This document shows positions 26,045 to 35,526 of a stretch of DNA of 64,000 nt, piece by piece. Both the position numbers and the translations under genes were made by a program. Below the pieces are notes generated by a model. It was not told the origin of the DNA. It made no database searches and worked only from the letters and a program-made list of their open reading frames with translations. This stretch comes from Haloglomus halophilum (GTDB lineage Archaea > Halobacteriota > Halobacteria > Halobacteriales > Haloarculaceae), in the NCBI RefSeq assembly GCF_024298885.1, contig NZ_CP101166.1, positions 310,001-374,000 on the forward strand, in the 5' to 3' direction. Numbering within the stretch: position 1 is the first letter of the stretch; every line of letters starts with the position of its first letter.

Positions 26045-29000
26045 TCAGCACTCGGACCAGCCGCAGGACTCGCAGGTCTTGCAGCCCTCCGAGAAGTAGA
26101 GGTTCATGCCGCCACAGTCGGGGCACTCGGGGCTCTCGCCGGCCTCGATGAGCGACTGGGTGTCGCCCTGGTCGGCCGCGCGAGCGCCGGCACCGCCGTC
26201 CGTCTCCGGCGTCGGCGGCTCGGGGGGTTCGTTCTCGGGCTCGGGCGTCCCGGTGCTGGTGGAGGCGTCCGCATCGACCGCCTCGTCCAGGCTGGTCTGC
26301 TTGGGGTACGGCTTGTCGATCTCGTCCTCGATGTAGCGGCTGAGCGCCGTCCCGATGGCGTCCGGGATGGAGTTGATCTGCTCGCCCTTGTCCCAGGCGA
26401 CCTTCGGGGAGCGCGTCCCGCGGAGTTCGTCGACGATCTCCTCGGGGTCGACACCTGCGCGGAGGGCGGTCGAGATGACCTTGCCCAGCGCCTCCGTGAA
26501 GGAGTTGGTGTAGCCACCCGAGTGGCCGATGTTGGCGAAGACCTCGAACGGCTGGCCCGTCTCGGGGTCCTCGTTGATGGTGACGTACAGCTTGCCGTAG
26601 CCGGTCTTCACGCGCTGGCTGACGCCGTGGAGCGTGTCCGGCCGGGCCTGCAGTTCGCCCATCTGGACCTCGCTGCTGCCCGCGTCCTCCAGCAGGGCCG
26701 CAACGTCGGCCTCGGCCTGCGCGCGGACCTCCTCGTTGTCGAGGAAGGCCGCCAGCCCGCCGAACGCCTCGTCGACCTGCTCCAGAATCGCGGCGGCGGC
26801 CTCGGACTCGTCCATCTCCGAGAACTCGGCATTGTCCGCACGGGTCGTGAGGACCTGCTTCGAGCGGGTCCCGTCGCGGTAGACGGTGACGCCCTTCCCG
26901 CCGTTCTCGTAGATGTAGCGGTACACCTCGTCCATGTCCTCCTTGGTGGCGGTGTTGGGGAAGTTGCAGGTCTTCGAGATGGCCGAGTCGACCCCGTCCT
27001 GGCAGGCACACTGCACGCCGGCGTGCTCCTTGCCGGTCAGGTCCGAGGTGACGACGAACAGCTCGCCGATGGCCGTCGGGACCGTCTCGAGGCCCTCGAC
27101 GCCGTCGAACTCGTTGGCAGCCATCTGCTCTTTGGCCTCCTCCTTGACGGCGTCGACGTCGATGTCGTTGGCCTCCAGGGTCCGGAGGAAGTAGTCGTCG
27201 AACTCGACGAGCATCTCGTCGCCCTGCACGTCGTCGGAGACGTTCTTGTAGTAGGCGACGTTGTAGATGGGCTCGCAGCCCCCCGTCGTGTTGCCGACCA
27301 TCGAGGTGGTGCCCGTCGGCGCGATGGTCGTCGTGTTGTGGTTCCGGATGGGGAACCCGTCCGCCCACTCGTCGGCGTCGAGGCCGGTGTGGTGCTCGAA
27401 CCAGTCGGCGTACTCGGTCGGGTTCGCGTACTTCGAGTTGTCCCACTCCGCGAAGGAGTCACGCTCCTCGGCCAGCTTGTGGCTGGCCCACTTCGAGTCG
27501 TGGTTGATCTTCATCATGACCTGCCGGGCGATCTCGTTGGCCTCCTCGCTCCCGTAGCGGACGCCCAGCTGGATGTACAGCTGTGCGAGACCCATGATGC
27601 CCAGGCCGATCTTCCGCATCTCCCGGACCTTCTCCTCGATCTCCGGGACGGGGAAGTCCGACATCGTGACGACGTTCTCGAGGAAGCGCGTCCCGAGTTC
27701 GATGCGACGCTCGAACTCGCCGATGTCCAGTGACTCCTGCAGGAACGCCTCGACGGAGTCCTCGAGGGATTCGCTGTCCGGGCGACTGTCCTTGAACACG
27801 CGCCAGTCCGGCGAGTCGTGGGCCGCGAGCGTCGAGAGGTTGATGTGACCGAGGTTGCAGGCCTCGTACTCCTCGAGGGGCTGCTCGCCGCACGGGTTCG
27901 TCGCGAGGATGCGGTGGTCCGGGTGCTCCTCGACGTCGAACGAGTGTTGCTTGTTGACTCGCTCGAGGTAGATGACGCCCGGCTCGCCGTTCTGGTGGGC
28001 GCCGTCGACGATGCGGTCCCAGATGAGCTGCGGGTCGATGGAGAGCTCCTCGCCCGGCTCGACGTGGTCGCCGAGGCCGTAGCGACCGTACATCTCCTTC
28101 GTCTCCTCGGTGGCGATGTGGGGCTCGCCCGTCCGGGGGTTGGTGAAGGTGAACTCCTCGCCGTTCTGCAGGGCCTCCATGAAGTCGTCCGTGATGCCCA
28201 CGGAGATGTTGAAGTTCGAGAGGTGGCCCTCGACGGCGTTACGGAGGTGTTCGGGCACGCGACCCTCGTCGTCGATGAGTTCGCGGGCCTCAGCGAGCGC
28301 GTCGGAGAAGTCGGTGTGGGTGTAGTCGTCGGGGTCGTTCAGCCGCAGGGTGTGGGCCAGCGAGACGTCCTTGTTCTTCGCGTGGAGGAACTCGATGACG
28401 TCAGGGTGCGAGACACGCATCACGCCCATCTGGGCGCCCCGCCGGGCGCCACCCTGGGCGATGGTCTCGCACATCTGGTCGAACGTCTCCATGAACGTCA
28501 TCGGGCCGCTGGCGATGCCGCCGGTCGAACCGACCGGGTCGCCGTACGGCCGAAGCTGCCAGAAAGCATAGCCCATGCCGCCGCCGGACTGGAAGACCTC
28601 GGCGGCCTCTTTGGCGGTCTGGTGGATGTCGGTCAGGTCGTCACCGGGCGAGTCGACGAAGCAGGCCGAGAGCTGCTGGAGCTCGTCGCCGGCGTTCATC
28701 AGCGTCGGCGAGTTGGGGATGAAGGAGAGCTGCTCCATCAGCGTCTGGAACTCGTCGGCCGTCGACTCGACGTGGCTCTGGATCTCGTCCGGGAGTTCCG
28801 GCACGAGCGTCTCGTAGGAGAACTTGTTGACGTTGTGGATGTCGAGCGTCGTCTCCGCGTCGTCGGCGGCGGTCGTCCCCTCCCCGAAGACCTCCGCGGC
28901 CAGTTCGTCGCGGCGCGGGTGGTCGGGTTTCAGCAGGTCCGGCGTGACCGTGACCTCGATGTCCCGGCGCTCGGCCTCGAAGACGGCCTCGGCGAGCGCG

Positions 29001-29197
29001 ATGTTGTTGGCGACCCGCCGGAACAGGTCCTCCTGCTCCTCGACGAAGTTCCCGTCGGCGTCCTTCTTCAGATAGCGTGCCGGCAGGATGTTGTGGTAGG
29101 CGTTCCCCGTGAGCCGTTCCTCCATCGTGTCGCCCTCGGTCCGCTTGACCGGGAGCACGACCTCGTCGGCGTCCGCATCGGGTGTCTCCGCGCTCAT
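26045..29197 (-). CDS. nrdJ: Adenosylcobalamin-dependent (class II) ribonucleotide reductase
   Basis: This 1050-residue class II RNR reduces ribonucleotides to deoxyribonucleotides using adenosylcobalamin. Landmarks are SPTLMNAGDELQQLSACFVDSPGDD (redox Cys region, about 165-190, in two parts), NPCGEQPLEEYEACNLGHINL split around the catalytic N-C-E triad (about 430), IAPTGTTSMV (about 630) and GKEHAGVQCACQDG. The C-terminus is a zinc-ribbon/redox tail with CPDCGG and CKTCESCGWSEC. No intein is present, although RNR genes in haloarchaea often carry one. The 350-bp upstream region contains two strong hairpins (see separate entry). Confidence 0.95.
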   Translation of the reverse strand: MSAETPDADADEVVLPVKRTEGDTMEERLTGNAYHNILPARYLKKDADGNFVEEQEDLFRRVANNIALAEAVFEAERRDIEVTVTPDLLKPDHPRRDELAAEVFGEGTTAADDAETTLDIHNVNKFSYETLVPELPDEIQSHVESTADEFQTLMEQLSFIPNSPTLMNAGDELQQLSACFVDSPGDDLTDIHQTAKEAAEVFQSGGGMGYAFWQLRPYGDPVGSTGGIASGPMTFMETFDQMCETIAQGGARRGAQMGVMRVSHPDVIEFLHAKNKDVSLAHTLRLNDPDDYTHTDFSDALAEARELIDDEGRVPEHLRNAVEGHLSNFNISVGITDDFMEALQNGEEFTFTNPRTGEPHIATEETKEMYGRYGLGDHVEPGEELSIDPQLIWDRIVDGAHQNGEPGVIYLERVNKQHSFDVEEHPDHRILATNPCGEQPLEEYEACNLGHINLSTLAAHDSPDWRVFKDSRPDSESLEDSVEAFLQESLDIGEFERRIELGTRFLENVVTMSDFPVPEIEEKVREMRKIGLGIMGLAQLYIQLGVRYGSEEANEIARQVMMKINHDSKWASHKLAEERDSFAEWDNSKYANPTEYADWFEHHTGLDADEWADGFPIRNHNTTTIAPTGTTSMVGNTTGGCEPIYNVAYYKNVSDDVQGDEMLVEFDDYFLRTLEANDIDVDAVKEEAKEQMAANEFDGVEGLETVPTAIGELFVVTSDLTGKEHAGVQCACQDGVDSAISKTCNFPNTATKEDMDEVYRYIYENGGKGVTVYRDGTRSKQVLTTRADNAEFSEMDESEAAAAILEQVDEAFGGLAAFLDNEEVRAQAEADVAALLEDAGSSEVQMGELQARPDTLHGVSQRVKTGYGKLYVTINEDPETGQPFEVFANIGHSGGYTNSFTEALGKVISTALRAGVDPEEIVDELRGTRSPKVAWDKGEQINSIPDAIGTALSRYIEDEIDKPYPKQTSLDEAVDADASTSTGTPEPENEPPEPPTPETDGGAGARAADQGDTQSLIEAGESPECPDCGGMNLYFSEGCKTCESCGWSEC

Positions 29198-29550
29198 CGC
29201 TGCCGTCCCCCTCCTCGTACAAGAGTGAAATCCGGATGGTATGTCATGGTGGTGTGTTGTCGCTCCCTACCGATTAACCCTCGGTAGCACGGGCGTCTGT
29301 CAGATCTATGATACTGAACTGTCGGCACTGTACCAACTCGCTATGACTGGCCTCGCGCGGGCATCCGCGCGACACGACCTGTTGTGACTGCCCCTGCGTT
29401 AATGAACGTGGCCAAACCGAAGTGAAAGTGAAGATCGGGCCCCAGGAACCACCGGACATAAGCACGATTTCGACTGGAAGTGATGGGGGGTTGCAAGCCG
29501 CTCGTCCGACGGCCGACACGCTTACCTCGACGGGCAGTGTGAACCGAAAC
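29198..29550. promoter_or_regulatory. nrdJ upstream region with two perfect hairpins
   Basis: This is a 353-bp divergent region between nrdJ (minus) and the gene at 29551 (plus). It holds an inverted repeat CTACCGA/TCGGTAG with a 7-nt loop (29267-29287) and a GC hairpin TCGCGCGG-GCAT-CCGCGCGA (29353-29372). Both would lie in the nrdJ leader if transcription starts above 29372. No cobalamin-riboswitch B12 box was recognised. No ORF with credible coding properties is present. Confidence 0.5.
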
Positions 29551-29787
29551 ATGCTTCCCGTGCTTGCACCGTTACAACTCGGCGCGCTCGCGTCCCCCGT
29601 CGGACTTATCGGAGCAGTGATACTCGCGCTCCTGGCCGTCGTGGTCGTCCGGTTCGTCCTCAAGATGGCCATCCGCATCGCCATCATCGCCGCTATCGTG
29701 GTGGCCGCGCTCTGGTTCCTCGGATTGCTCGGTCCACTCCAGAGCCTCGTCGGACTGGTCGGCATTCCCGGCGCCGTCGGCGTCTGA
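29551..29787 (+). CDS. Small membrane protein
   Basis: This 78-residue protein has two hydrophobic helices (LIGAVILALLAVVVVRFVL and IAIIAAIVVAALWFLGLL) joined by KMAIR. The ATG at 29551 begins the hydrophobic protein; upstream in-frame codons look non-coding. It is followed by phoU 53 bp later, which has its own promoter. No family is recognised. Confidence 0.6.
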   Translation: MLPVLAPLQLGALASPVGLIGAVILALLAVVVVRFVLKMAIRIAIIAAIVVAALWFLGLLGPLQSLVGLVGIPGAVGV

Positions 29788-29808
29788 CGACCGACTGACG
29801 AGACCCAA

Positions 29809-29816
29809 TTTATATA
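29809..29816 (+). promoter_or_regulatory. TATA box of phoU
   Basis: TTTATATA lies 25-32 bp before the phoU ATG at 29841. This is the spacing expected if transcription begins at or next to the start codon, giving a leaderless mRNA, as is common in haloarchaea. Confidence 0.75.
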
Positions 29817-29840
29817 CGGGGATATGGCTTCCTTGCGACT

Positions 29841-30518
29841 ATGCCCCGTGAGAGTTACCAGTCGCAGCTAGAGCAACTCCGCGAGGACGTGCTCTACATG
29901 AGCGAGGTGGTCATCGAACGCTTCCGGACGGCGCTGTCGGCGCTGGCCCAGCGCGACGAGGAGACCGCGTGGGAGGTCATCGAGGGTGACGGCGAAATCA
30001 ACCAGATGTATCTCGACCTCGAGCAGGACTGCATCGACCTGCTCGCGCTGCAGCAGCCGGTCGCCAGTGACCTCCGCTTCATCGCCGCCTCCTTCAAGAT
30101 CATCACCGACCTCGAACGGGTCGCCGACCTCGCGACCAACATCGGCGACTACACGCTCGAGGCCGGCGAGGAGCGCTACCCCGATGTCGACGTGCAGGGC
30201 ATCGGCGACGCCGTCCTGGGGATGCTCGAGGACGCGATGGCGGCCTACGCCGAGGAGTCACCGGAGGCCTGCCGCGGGGTCGCCGAACGCGACGACGAGG
30301 TCGACGCCGAGTGCGAACACGCCTCCGACGAGGTCGTCCGCTCGCTCATCGAGACGGAGCTGGATGACCCCGAGGACACCGACGTGAACGCCCTCATGGA
30401 CGACGTTTCCAGGCTCCTCCTGACCATCCGCGACCTCGAACGCGTCGGCGACCACGCCGTCAACATCGCCGCCCGGACGCTGTACATGATCGAGAACGAC
30501 GACGAGCTCATCTACTAG
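29841..30518 (+). CDS. phoU: Phosphate-signalling protein PhoU
   Basis: This 225-residue protein has two tandem PhoU three-helix repeats. Each carries a metal-binding E/DxxxD-type motif: FKIITDLERVADLATNIGDY (about 88-107) and LLTIRDLERVGDHAVNIAAR (about 192-211). PhoU modulates phosphate uptake by Pst and the associated signalling. No pst or phosphate-regulator genes are adjacent, so it is a stand-alone copy; haloarchaea often have several phoU paralogues. The mRNA is probably leaderless. Confidence 0.93.
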   Translation: MPRESYQSQLEQLREDVLYMSEVVIERFRTALSALAQRDEETAWEVIEGDGEINQMYLDLEQDCIDLLALQQPVASDLRFIAASFKIITDLERVADLATNIGDYTLEAGEERYPDVDVQGIGDAVLGMLEDAMAAYAEESPEACRGVAERDDEVDAECEHASDEVVRSLIETELDDPEDTDVNALMDDVSRLLLTIRDLERVGDHAVNIAARTLYMIENDDELIY

Positions 30519-30520
30519 AC

Positions 30521-30563
30521 GAGCTTTTTTCCGCCTCGGGTTCGCCGGCAGAGCCGGCGAACC
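30521..30563 (+). terminator. T-tract and perfect hairpin after phoU
   Basis: Three bases after the phoU stop is a six-T run (30525-30530), a typical archaeal termination signal. It is followed by a perfect 11-bp inverted repeat GGTTCGCCGGC-AGA-GCCGGCGAACC (30539-30563) and an A6 tract. Downstream to about 30655 are further imperfect CGCTC/GAGCG inverted repeats. Confidence 0.7.
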
Positions 30564-30798
30564 TCTCGGCGCAAAAAACGTTCAGAAAAAATTCCGGCCT
30601 CCACTCGCTCCGCTCGTTCCGGCCGGCGAAACGCGCTCGCTTCGCTCGCGCGTACGCAGGGACTGTTGTCTGTATCACGGTCGCGGTCCTGTTGTCCGTG
30701 TTACAGGTCACGGCTCCGTCGGGCGATGGCTCCAGAGCGTCCAGATTCGAGACGGCCGGGGGACAACGCTGATTGCCCCGAAGCCCGAACGGCGGCCC

Positions 30799-31278
30799 AT
30801 GACAGACGACGACCCCGACAGCACGGCGTGGTCGGACCGCATCGTCGGGGCCCGGATGGCCGTCGACAGCGAGTTCTCCAGCGAGGTCGACCGGTCGGTC
30901 TTCTCACGGCAGGAGTGGGGACTGGTGATGACCGCCGTCGAGTTCGACATCGAGAGCGCCGGCGACGAGGAGACCGCCGAACTGGTGGCGAACACGGACA
31001 GCCTTCGCGAGGTGCTCCCTGAGCTGGAGCGGGCCCGCGAGGCCCAGGCCGCGATGGCCGCCGGCCGGGACCCGGACTCCGGCGGCGGGAGCGGCATCCT
31101 CGACTCCGTGAAGGGCGCGCTCGGGCTCGACGGCGACGACGATGTCGAGGAGATCGACGAGGACCAGCTCCGGGAGGCAGAGCGCCTCGCCGACGCCTAC
31201 GCAACGGAGCTCCAGGCGTATCTCGAATCGAACGGCCGCTGGGAGGAGATCCGCACGGCCTACGTCGAACAGCAGTAG
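30799..31278 (+). CDS. DUF5799 family protein
   Basis: This 159-residue acidic soluble protein contains MAVDSEFSSEVDRSVFSRQEWGLVMTAVEF (in two parts), matching my recollection of the haloarchaea-specific DUF5799 family. The C-terminal half has a Gly-rich linker and a terminal helix. There are no catalytic motifs, Cys or TM segments. Its function is unknown. It is convergent with leuB. Confidence 0.75.
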   Translation: MTDDDPDSTAWSDRIVGARMAVDSEFSSEVDRSVFSRQEWGLVMTAVEFDIESAGDEETAELVANTDSLREVLPELERAREAQAAMAAGRDPDSGGGSGILDSVKGALGLDGDDDVEEIDEDQLREAERLADAYATELQAYLESNGRWEEIRTAYVEQQ

Positions 31279-31297
31279 CGAACGGCTCTCTCGGTTC

Positions 31298-32278
31298 CTA
31301 CAGCCGCTCCAGCACCGCGGCCGTCACGTCCTCGGTCGAGGCGTCGCCGCCGAGGTCCGGCGTGCGCGGCCCGTCGGCGAGCACGGCCTCGACCGCTGCA
31401 TGCACGTCGGCGCCGGCCTCGTCGTACCCCAGGTGCTCCAGCAGCATCGCCGCCGAGACGATGGTCGCGGCGGGGTTGGCGACACCCTGCCCGGCGATGT
31501 CGGGCGCGGTACCGTGGACCGGCTCGAACAGCGCGTTGTCGGTGCCGATGTTGGCGGATGGCAGCAGCCCCAGTCCGCCGACGAGGCCGGCGGCGAGGTC
31601 GCTCAGCACGTCGCCCGCGAGATTGGGGCAGACGACCACGTCGAACGCCGTCGGGTCCAGGGGGAGCCGGGTCGCGAACGCGTCCATCAACACCTCCTCG
31701 GCCTCGACGCCGTGTTCGTCGGCCACCGAGACGACGGCGTCCCGGAACCGGCCGTCCGTCTCGCGCATCACGTTCGCCTTGTGCGCCACGTGGAAGCCGT
31801 CCACGTCGCGGTCCGCGACGTAATCACACGCGAACTCCGCCAGTCGCTCGGAGGCGGAGGTGGTCGTCACGCGCGTCAGCGTGGAGAGGTCGTCGGAGAG
31901 CCGGTCCTCGTGGCCGGCGTACACGCCCTCGGTGTTCTCGCGGAGGAAGACCACGTCCGTCTCCGGCCGGAGCGCGTCCACGCCCGGGTACGCCTTCGCG
32001 GGCCGGACGTTGACGAACGAGCCGACGGCCTCCCGGAGTGGGAGGATGACATCGGCGGCGGTCTCGCCGGCCGCGCCGAACAGCGTCGCGTCGGCAGCCT
32101 GGACGGCGTCGTAGGTCGCCTGCGGGAGCGCCTCGCCCGTCTCCGCGAGTACGGCGTCGCCCGCGTCGGCGTGTGTGAACCTGAAGTCTGCGTCGACGGC
32201 CTCCAGCACCTCGACTGCGGCCGGAACGACCTCCTGTCCGATACCGTCGCCCTCGATGACGACGATTTCGTCTGTCAT
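31298..32278 (-). CDS. leuB: 3-isopropylmalate dehydrogenase
   Basis: This 326-residue beta-decarboxylating dehydrogenase oxidises and decarboxylates 3-isopropylmalate to 2-ketoisocaproate in leucine synthesis. It has the family features [56 protein letters not shown] (metal-binding Asp) and [18 protein letters not shown]. Context with leuC/leuD favours LeuB over isocitrate dehydrogenase. It is separated from leuD by a response-regulator gene on the opposite strand, so it needs its own promoter. Confidence 0.92.
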   Translation of the reverse strand: MTDEIVVIEGDGIGQEVVPAAVEVLEAVDADFRFTHADAGDAVLAETGEALPQATYDAVQAADATLFGAAGETAADVILPLREAVGSFVNVRPAKAYPGVDALRPETDVVFLRENTEGVYAGHEDRLSDDLSTLTRVTTTSASERLAEFACDYVADRDVDGFHVAHKANVMRETDGRFRDAVVSVADEHGVEAEEVLMDAFATRLPLDPTAFDVVVCPNLAGDVLSDLAAGLVGGLGLLPSANIGTDNALFEPVHGTAPDIAGQGVANPAATIVSAAMLLEHLGYDEAGADVHAAVEAVLADGPRTPDLGGDASTEDVTAAVLERL

Positions 32279-32386
32279 GCCACGGAGTCCGCGGGGCCGG
32301 CGAAAGAGGGTGTCGGTCCGCGCAAGCGACGCGGTTCGGCACCCCCAGCTATAACTGTCGACAGGCGAGAGGCCTACGGAGACCAC

Positions 32387-33136
32387 ATGGTCGAGCCCCG
32401 AACCGGCGACATCACCGTCCTGCACGTCGAGGACGACCCGGCGTTCGCCGACCTCGCCGACGACATGCTCGAGCTTGTCGCCGACGACATCACGGTCACG
32501 ACCGCCCCCGACGCCGAGGCGGCACTGGAGCGGCTCGAGGCGGAGTCGGTGGACTGCGTGGTGAGCGACTACGACATGCCCGGGCGCAGTGGGCTCGAGC
32601 TGCTGGAGGCGGTCCGGGAGGACCGTCCGGACCTCCCCTTCATCCTGTTCACGGGGAAGGGGAGCGAGGAGATCGCCAGCCAGGCCATCGGCGCGGGCGT
32701 CACCGACTACCTCCAGAAGAGCGGCGGGCGGGACTGCTACGAGATACTCGCCAAGCGCGTCCGGGACGCGGTCAGCCGGTACCGCTCCGAGGAGCGCTAC
32801 CACAACCTCGTCGACACCGCGCCGGTCCCCATCGCGCTGTTCGGTCCTGACGGGCATCTCCGCTACGCCAACGACGCGGCCGTCGAGTTCCTCGAGGCCG
32901 ACAGCGCCGCGGCGCTACTCGATACGCCGATGCCGGAGTTCGTCCACCCGGAGTACCAGGAGGCCGCCGACGGACGGTTCGCACAGCTCATGGACGAGGG
33001 AGAGCCGGCCCCACGGGCCGAGTTCAAACTCCAGACGGTCGACGGCACGGTGAAGCAAGCGGTCATCGCGACCGCCCCGGGCCACTACCGCGGCGAGAAG
33101 GTGGCACAGGTCATCGTCCGCGTCGTCGAGGAGTGA
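32387..33136 (+). CDS. Receiver-PAS response regulator
   Basis: This 249-residue protein has two domains. The receiver domain (8-125) has acidic D19/D20-type residues in HVEDDPAF, the phospho-acceptor Asp in [10 protein letters not shown], Thr in LFTGKG and Lys in [12 protein letters not shown] domain follows (about 140-248), with [19 protein letters not shown]. There is no histidine kinase, HTH or other output, so it probably acts by protein contact, as many haloarchaeal receiver-PAS proteins do. It lies on the plus strand between leuD and leuB, which are both on the minus strand. Confidence 0.88.
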   Translation: MVEPRTGDITVLHVEDDPAFADLADDMLELVADDITVTTAPDAEAALERLEAESVDCVVSDYDMPGRSGLELLEAVREDRPDLPFILFTGKGSEEIASQAIGAGVTDYLQKSGGRDCYEILAKRVRDAVSRYRSEERYHNLVDTAPVPIALFGPDGHLRYANDAAVEFLEADSAAALLDTPMPEFVHPEYQEAADGRFAQLMDEGEPAPRAEFKLQTVDGTVKQAVIATAPGHYRGEKVAQVIVRVVEE

Positions 33137-33169
33137 CGACGGCCGGAACGCAGCAGTTCCAGCCGACGT

Positions 33170-33790
33170 TCAGTCGCCCGTGACGTACGGCAGGTTCGCC
33201 GCCGTCTCCGCGATGGCCTGCTCGTTGGCCTTCATCAGCGCGGTCGTATCCCAGATGCCGTCGACCAGTGCCTTCCGCTGGGCGTCGTCGACGGAGACGC
33301 CGACCTCCTGGCCGCCGTAGGTGACCGTCTCGGCGGCCACGTCGACCTCGACCTCCCCGTCGGGGTTGTCGTCGACCCACTGCTGCAGGTCGTTGATGGT
33401 CTCGTGGTCCGCGGTCACCGTCGGGATGCCGAGCGCGAGGCAGTTGCCCGCGAAGATCTCGGCGAAGGACTCGCCGATGAGCGCGTCGATCCCCCAGCGC
33501 ATCAGGGCCTGCGGCGCGTGCTCCCGGGAGGAGCCACAGCCGAAGTTGTTGTTGACCACCATGATGTTCGCGTCCTGGAACCGCTCCTCGTTCATCGGGT
33601 GGTCCTTCTCGTTGTCGTCGTCGTCGAACCGCAGGTCGAAGAAGGAGAACTGGCCCAGGCCGTCGAAGGTGACGACCTTCATGAACCGCGCGGGGATGAT
33701 CTGGTCCGTGTCGATGTCGTTCCCGCGGATGGGGATGCCGGTCCCCTCGACGTAGTCGACCTCGGGGATCTCCTCGGTCGCGTCGGTCAC
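33170..33790 (-). CDS. leuD: 3-isopropylmalate dehydratase small subunit
   Basis: This 206-residue small (swivel-domain) subunit of isopropylmalate isomerase has the signatures [16 protein letters not shown] and [20 protein letters not shown], the latter binding substrate. It starts with GTG inside the leuC stop (GTGA, 4-bp overlap), so synthesis of the two subunits is coupled. The longer upstream frame overlaps leuC and is not used. Confidence 0.95.
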   Translation of the reverse strand: MTDATEEIPEVDYVEGTGIPIRGNDIDTDQIIPARFMKVVTFDGLGQFSFFDLRFDDDDNEKDHPMNEERFQDANIMVVNNNFGCGSSREHAPQALMRWGIDALIGESFAEIFAGNCLALGIPTVTADHETINDLQQWVDDNPDGEVEVDVAAETVTYGGQEVGVSVDDAQRKALVDGIWDTTALMKANEQAIAETAANLPYVTGD

Positions 33791-35208
33791 GCTAAGGTCA
33801 CCTCCTTCAGGTCGCGCACGTCTGTGACCTCGCCGGTGATGGCCGCGGCGGCCACCATCCGCGGGTTCATCAGGACGGTCCGCCCGTCCTTGCTCCCCTG
33901 CCGGCCGACGAAGTTCCGGTTCGAGGAGGAGGCACACGCCTCGTCACCCTCCAGCTGGTCCTCGTTCATGCCGAGACACATCGAGCAGCCCGCGTTCCGC
34001 CAGTCGAAGCCGGCCTCGCGGAAGATGTCAGCGAGACCCTCCTCCTCGGCGGCCTGCTGGACGCGCTGACTGCCGGGGACGACGAACGCGCGTACGTCGT
34101 CGGCGACCTGCCGGCCCTTCACGATGCGGGCGGCACGCCGCAGGTCGGGCAGGCGGGCGTTCGTACAGGAGCCGAGGAAGGCCACGTCGATGTCGTAGCC
34201 CTCCATCGTCTCGCCGGGCTCGACGCGCATGTGCTTCTGGGCGCGCCGGGCCGTGTCCTGCTTGTCCTCGGCGAGGTCCTCCGGTGCCGGGATGGGGTCG
34301 TGGATGCCGACGCCCTGCCCGGGCGTGGTGCCCCACGTGACGACGGGGTCGAGTTCGGAGGCGTCGATGGTGACGACGTCGTCGTACTCGGCGTCCGCGT
34401 CGCTCCGGATGGACTCCCAGTACGGCTTCAGTTCGTCGAACTCCTCGGGGTTCTCCTGGAAGTAGTCGGTCTCCGCGAGCCACTCGTAGGTGGTCTCGTC
34501 GGGGTTGACGTAGCCCGCGCGGGCGCCACCCTCGATGGACATGTTGCAGATGGACATCCGGCCCTCCATGTCGAGGTTCTCGATGGCCTCGCCGGCGTAC
34601 TCGTAGACGTAGCCGACGCCGCCCTCGGTGCCCAGGCGGCGGATGATCTCCAGGATGATGTCCTTGGCCTCGACGCCCTCGCCGAGTTCGCCGTCGACCT
34701 GGATCTTCCGCACCTGCTGCTTCTCCATCGCGACGGTCTGGGTCGCCAGCACGTCACGGATCTGCGAGGTCCCGATGCCGAACGCCAGCGCGCCGAACGC
34801 GCCGTGCGTCGAGGTGTGGGAGTCACCGCAGACGATGGTCTTGCCGGGCTGGGTGATGCCCTGCTCCGGCCCGATGACGTGGACGATGCCCTGGTTGCCC
34901 GTGGTGGGGTCGTCGAACTCGATGCCCGCGTCGCGGACGTTCTCCTCGAGTTCGGCCATCATCTCCTCGGCAGCGTCGTCGCTGTACGGCCGCGACTGGT
35001 CGGCCGTCGGGACGATGTGGTCGACCGTCGCGTGGGTCAGGTCCGGCCGCGCGACCTCCAGGTCGCGCTCGCGGAGCATGCCGAACGCCTGCGGGCTCGT
35101 CACCTCGTGGATGAGGTGGAGGCCGACGAACAGCTGGTCCTGCCCGTTCGGCAGGGTCGTCACCTTGTGGCGGTCCCAGACCTTGTCGTAGAGCGTGCCC
35201 TGACTCAT
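33787..35208 (-). CDS. leuC: 3-isopropylmalate dehydratase large subunit
   Basis: This 473-residue aconitase-family subunit isomerises 2- to 3-isopropylmalate. The [4Fe-4S] ligands are visible as Cys in [13 protein letters not shown] and the pair in [15 protein letters not shown]. Substrate segments [21 protein letters not shown] and [10 protein letters not shown] are also present. The ATG at 35208 sits two bases beyond the end of the small upstream ORF, indicating co-translation. Confidence 0.95.
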   Translation of the reverse strand: MSQGTLYDKVWDRHKVTTLPNGQDQLFVGLHLIHEVTSPQAFGMLRERDLEVARPDLTHATVDHIVPTADQSRPYSDDAAEEMMAELEENVRDAGIEFDDPTTGNQGIVHVIGPEQGITQPGKTIVCGDSHTSTHGAFGALAFGIGTSQIRDVLATQTVAMEKQQVRKIQVDGELGEGVEAKDIILEIIRRLGTEGGVGYVYEYAGEAIENLDMEGRMSICNMSIEGGARAGYVNPDETTYEWLAETDYFQENPEEFDELKPYWESIRSDADAEYDDVVTIDASELDPVVTWGTTPGQGVGIHDPIPAPEDLAEDKQDTARRAQKHMRVEPGETMEGYDIDVAFLGSCTNARLPDLRRAARIVKGRQVADDVRAFVVPGSQRVQQAAEEEGLADIFREAGFDWRNAGCSMCLGMNEDQLEGDEACASSSNRNFVGRQGSKDGRTVLMNPRMVAAAAITGEVTDVRDLKEVTLA

Positions 35209-35209
35209 C

Positions 35210-35521
35210 CTATCGGTTCTCCTCGCGGCCCTCGTGGCCGCGCTCGTATACGCCGTTGGTCCCCTCGGCGTCGCCCGGGGGCGTGTGCTCGACGTCCTGC
35301 AGTTCCTCGGCTTCGGCCTCACCGCCGTCGGTGGCCGTCTCGGTGTCGGCCGACGCCTCGTCGGCTGTGGCCTCGACCTCGGCCTCCCCGCCGTCCGCGG
35401 CGATGGTGCGGCCACGGTCGTACGTCTGCGTGGCGCCGAACGCCTTGTTCGTGAACGGGTTGGTGTGGCTCAGTTCGCCCAGCGTCTTCGGTTCCGTGTC
35501 GTCCGGTGTGTCCTCTGTCAT
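35210..35521 (-). CDS. Small acidic protein inside the ilv-leu operon
   Basis: This 103-residue acidic, probably disordered protein starts [20 protein letters not shown] and contains [20 protein letters not shown] followed by an Ala/Glu/Asp/Thr-rich tail. It lies between ilvC (5-bp gap) and leuC (1-bp gap), with operon-like spacing on both sides. It has no known domain. The position is tight enough that a role tied to the pathway, or in linking translation of ilvC to leuC, is likely but unproved. Confidence 0.7.
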   Translation of the reverse strand: MTEDTPDDTEPKTLGELSHTNPFTNKAFGATQTYDRGRTIAADGGEAEVEATADEASADTETATDGGEAEAEELQDVEHTPPGDAEGTNGVYERGHEGREENR

Positions 35522-35526
35522 TGTTG

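Noticed and set aside
26045..29197. Intein in the ribonucleotide reductase
   Set aside because: The conserved motifs follow in normal spacing with no HINT or LAGLIDADG segment.
27818..29287. 489-codon open frame antisense to nrdJ
   Set aside because: High-GC third-position bias keeps the antisense frame open. The nrdJ frame has the family motifs; the antisense protein has no domains. The same applies to long shadows at 4785-6131, 37607-39370 and 57721-59658.
29198..29400. Cobalamin riboswitch upstream of nrdJ
   Set aside because: Hairpins exist, but no B12 box or conserved core was recognised. It was kept only as a leader-structure finding.
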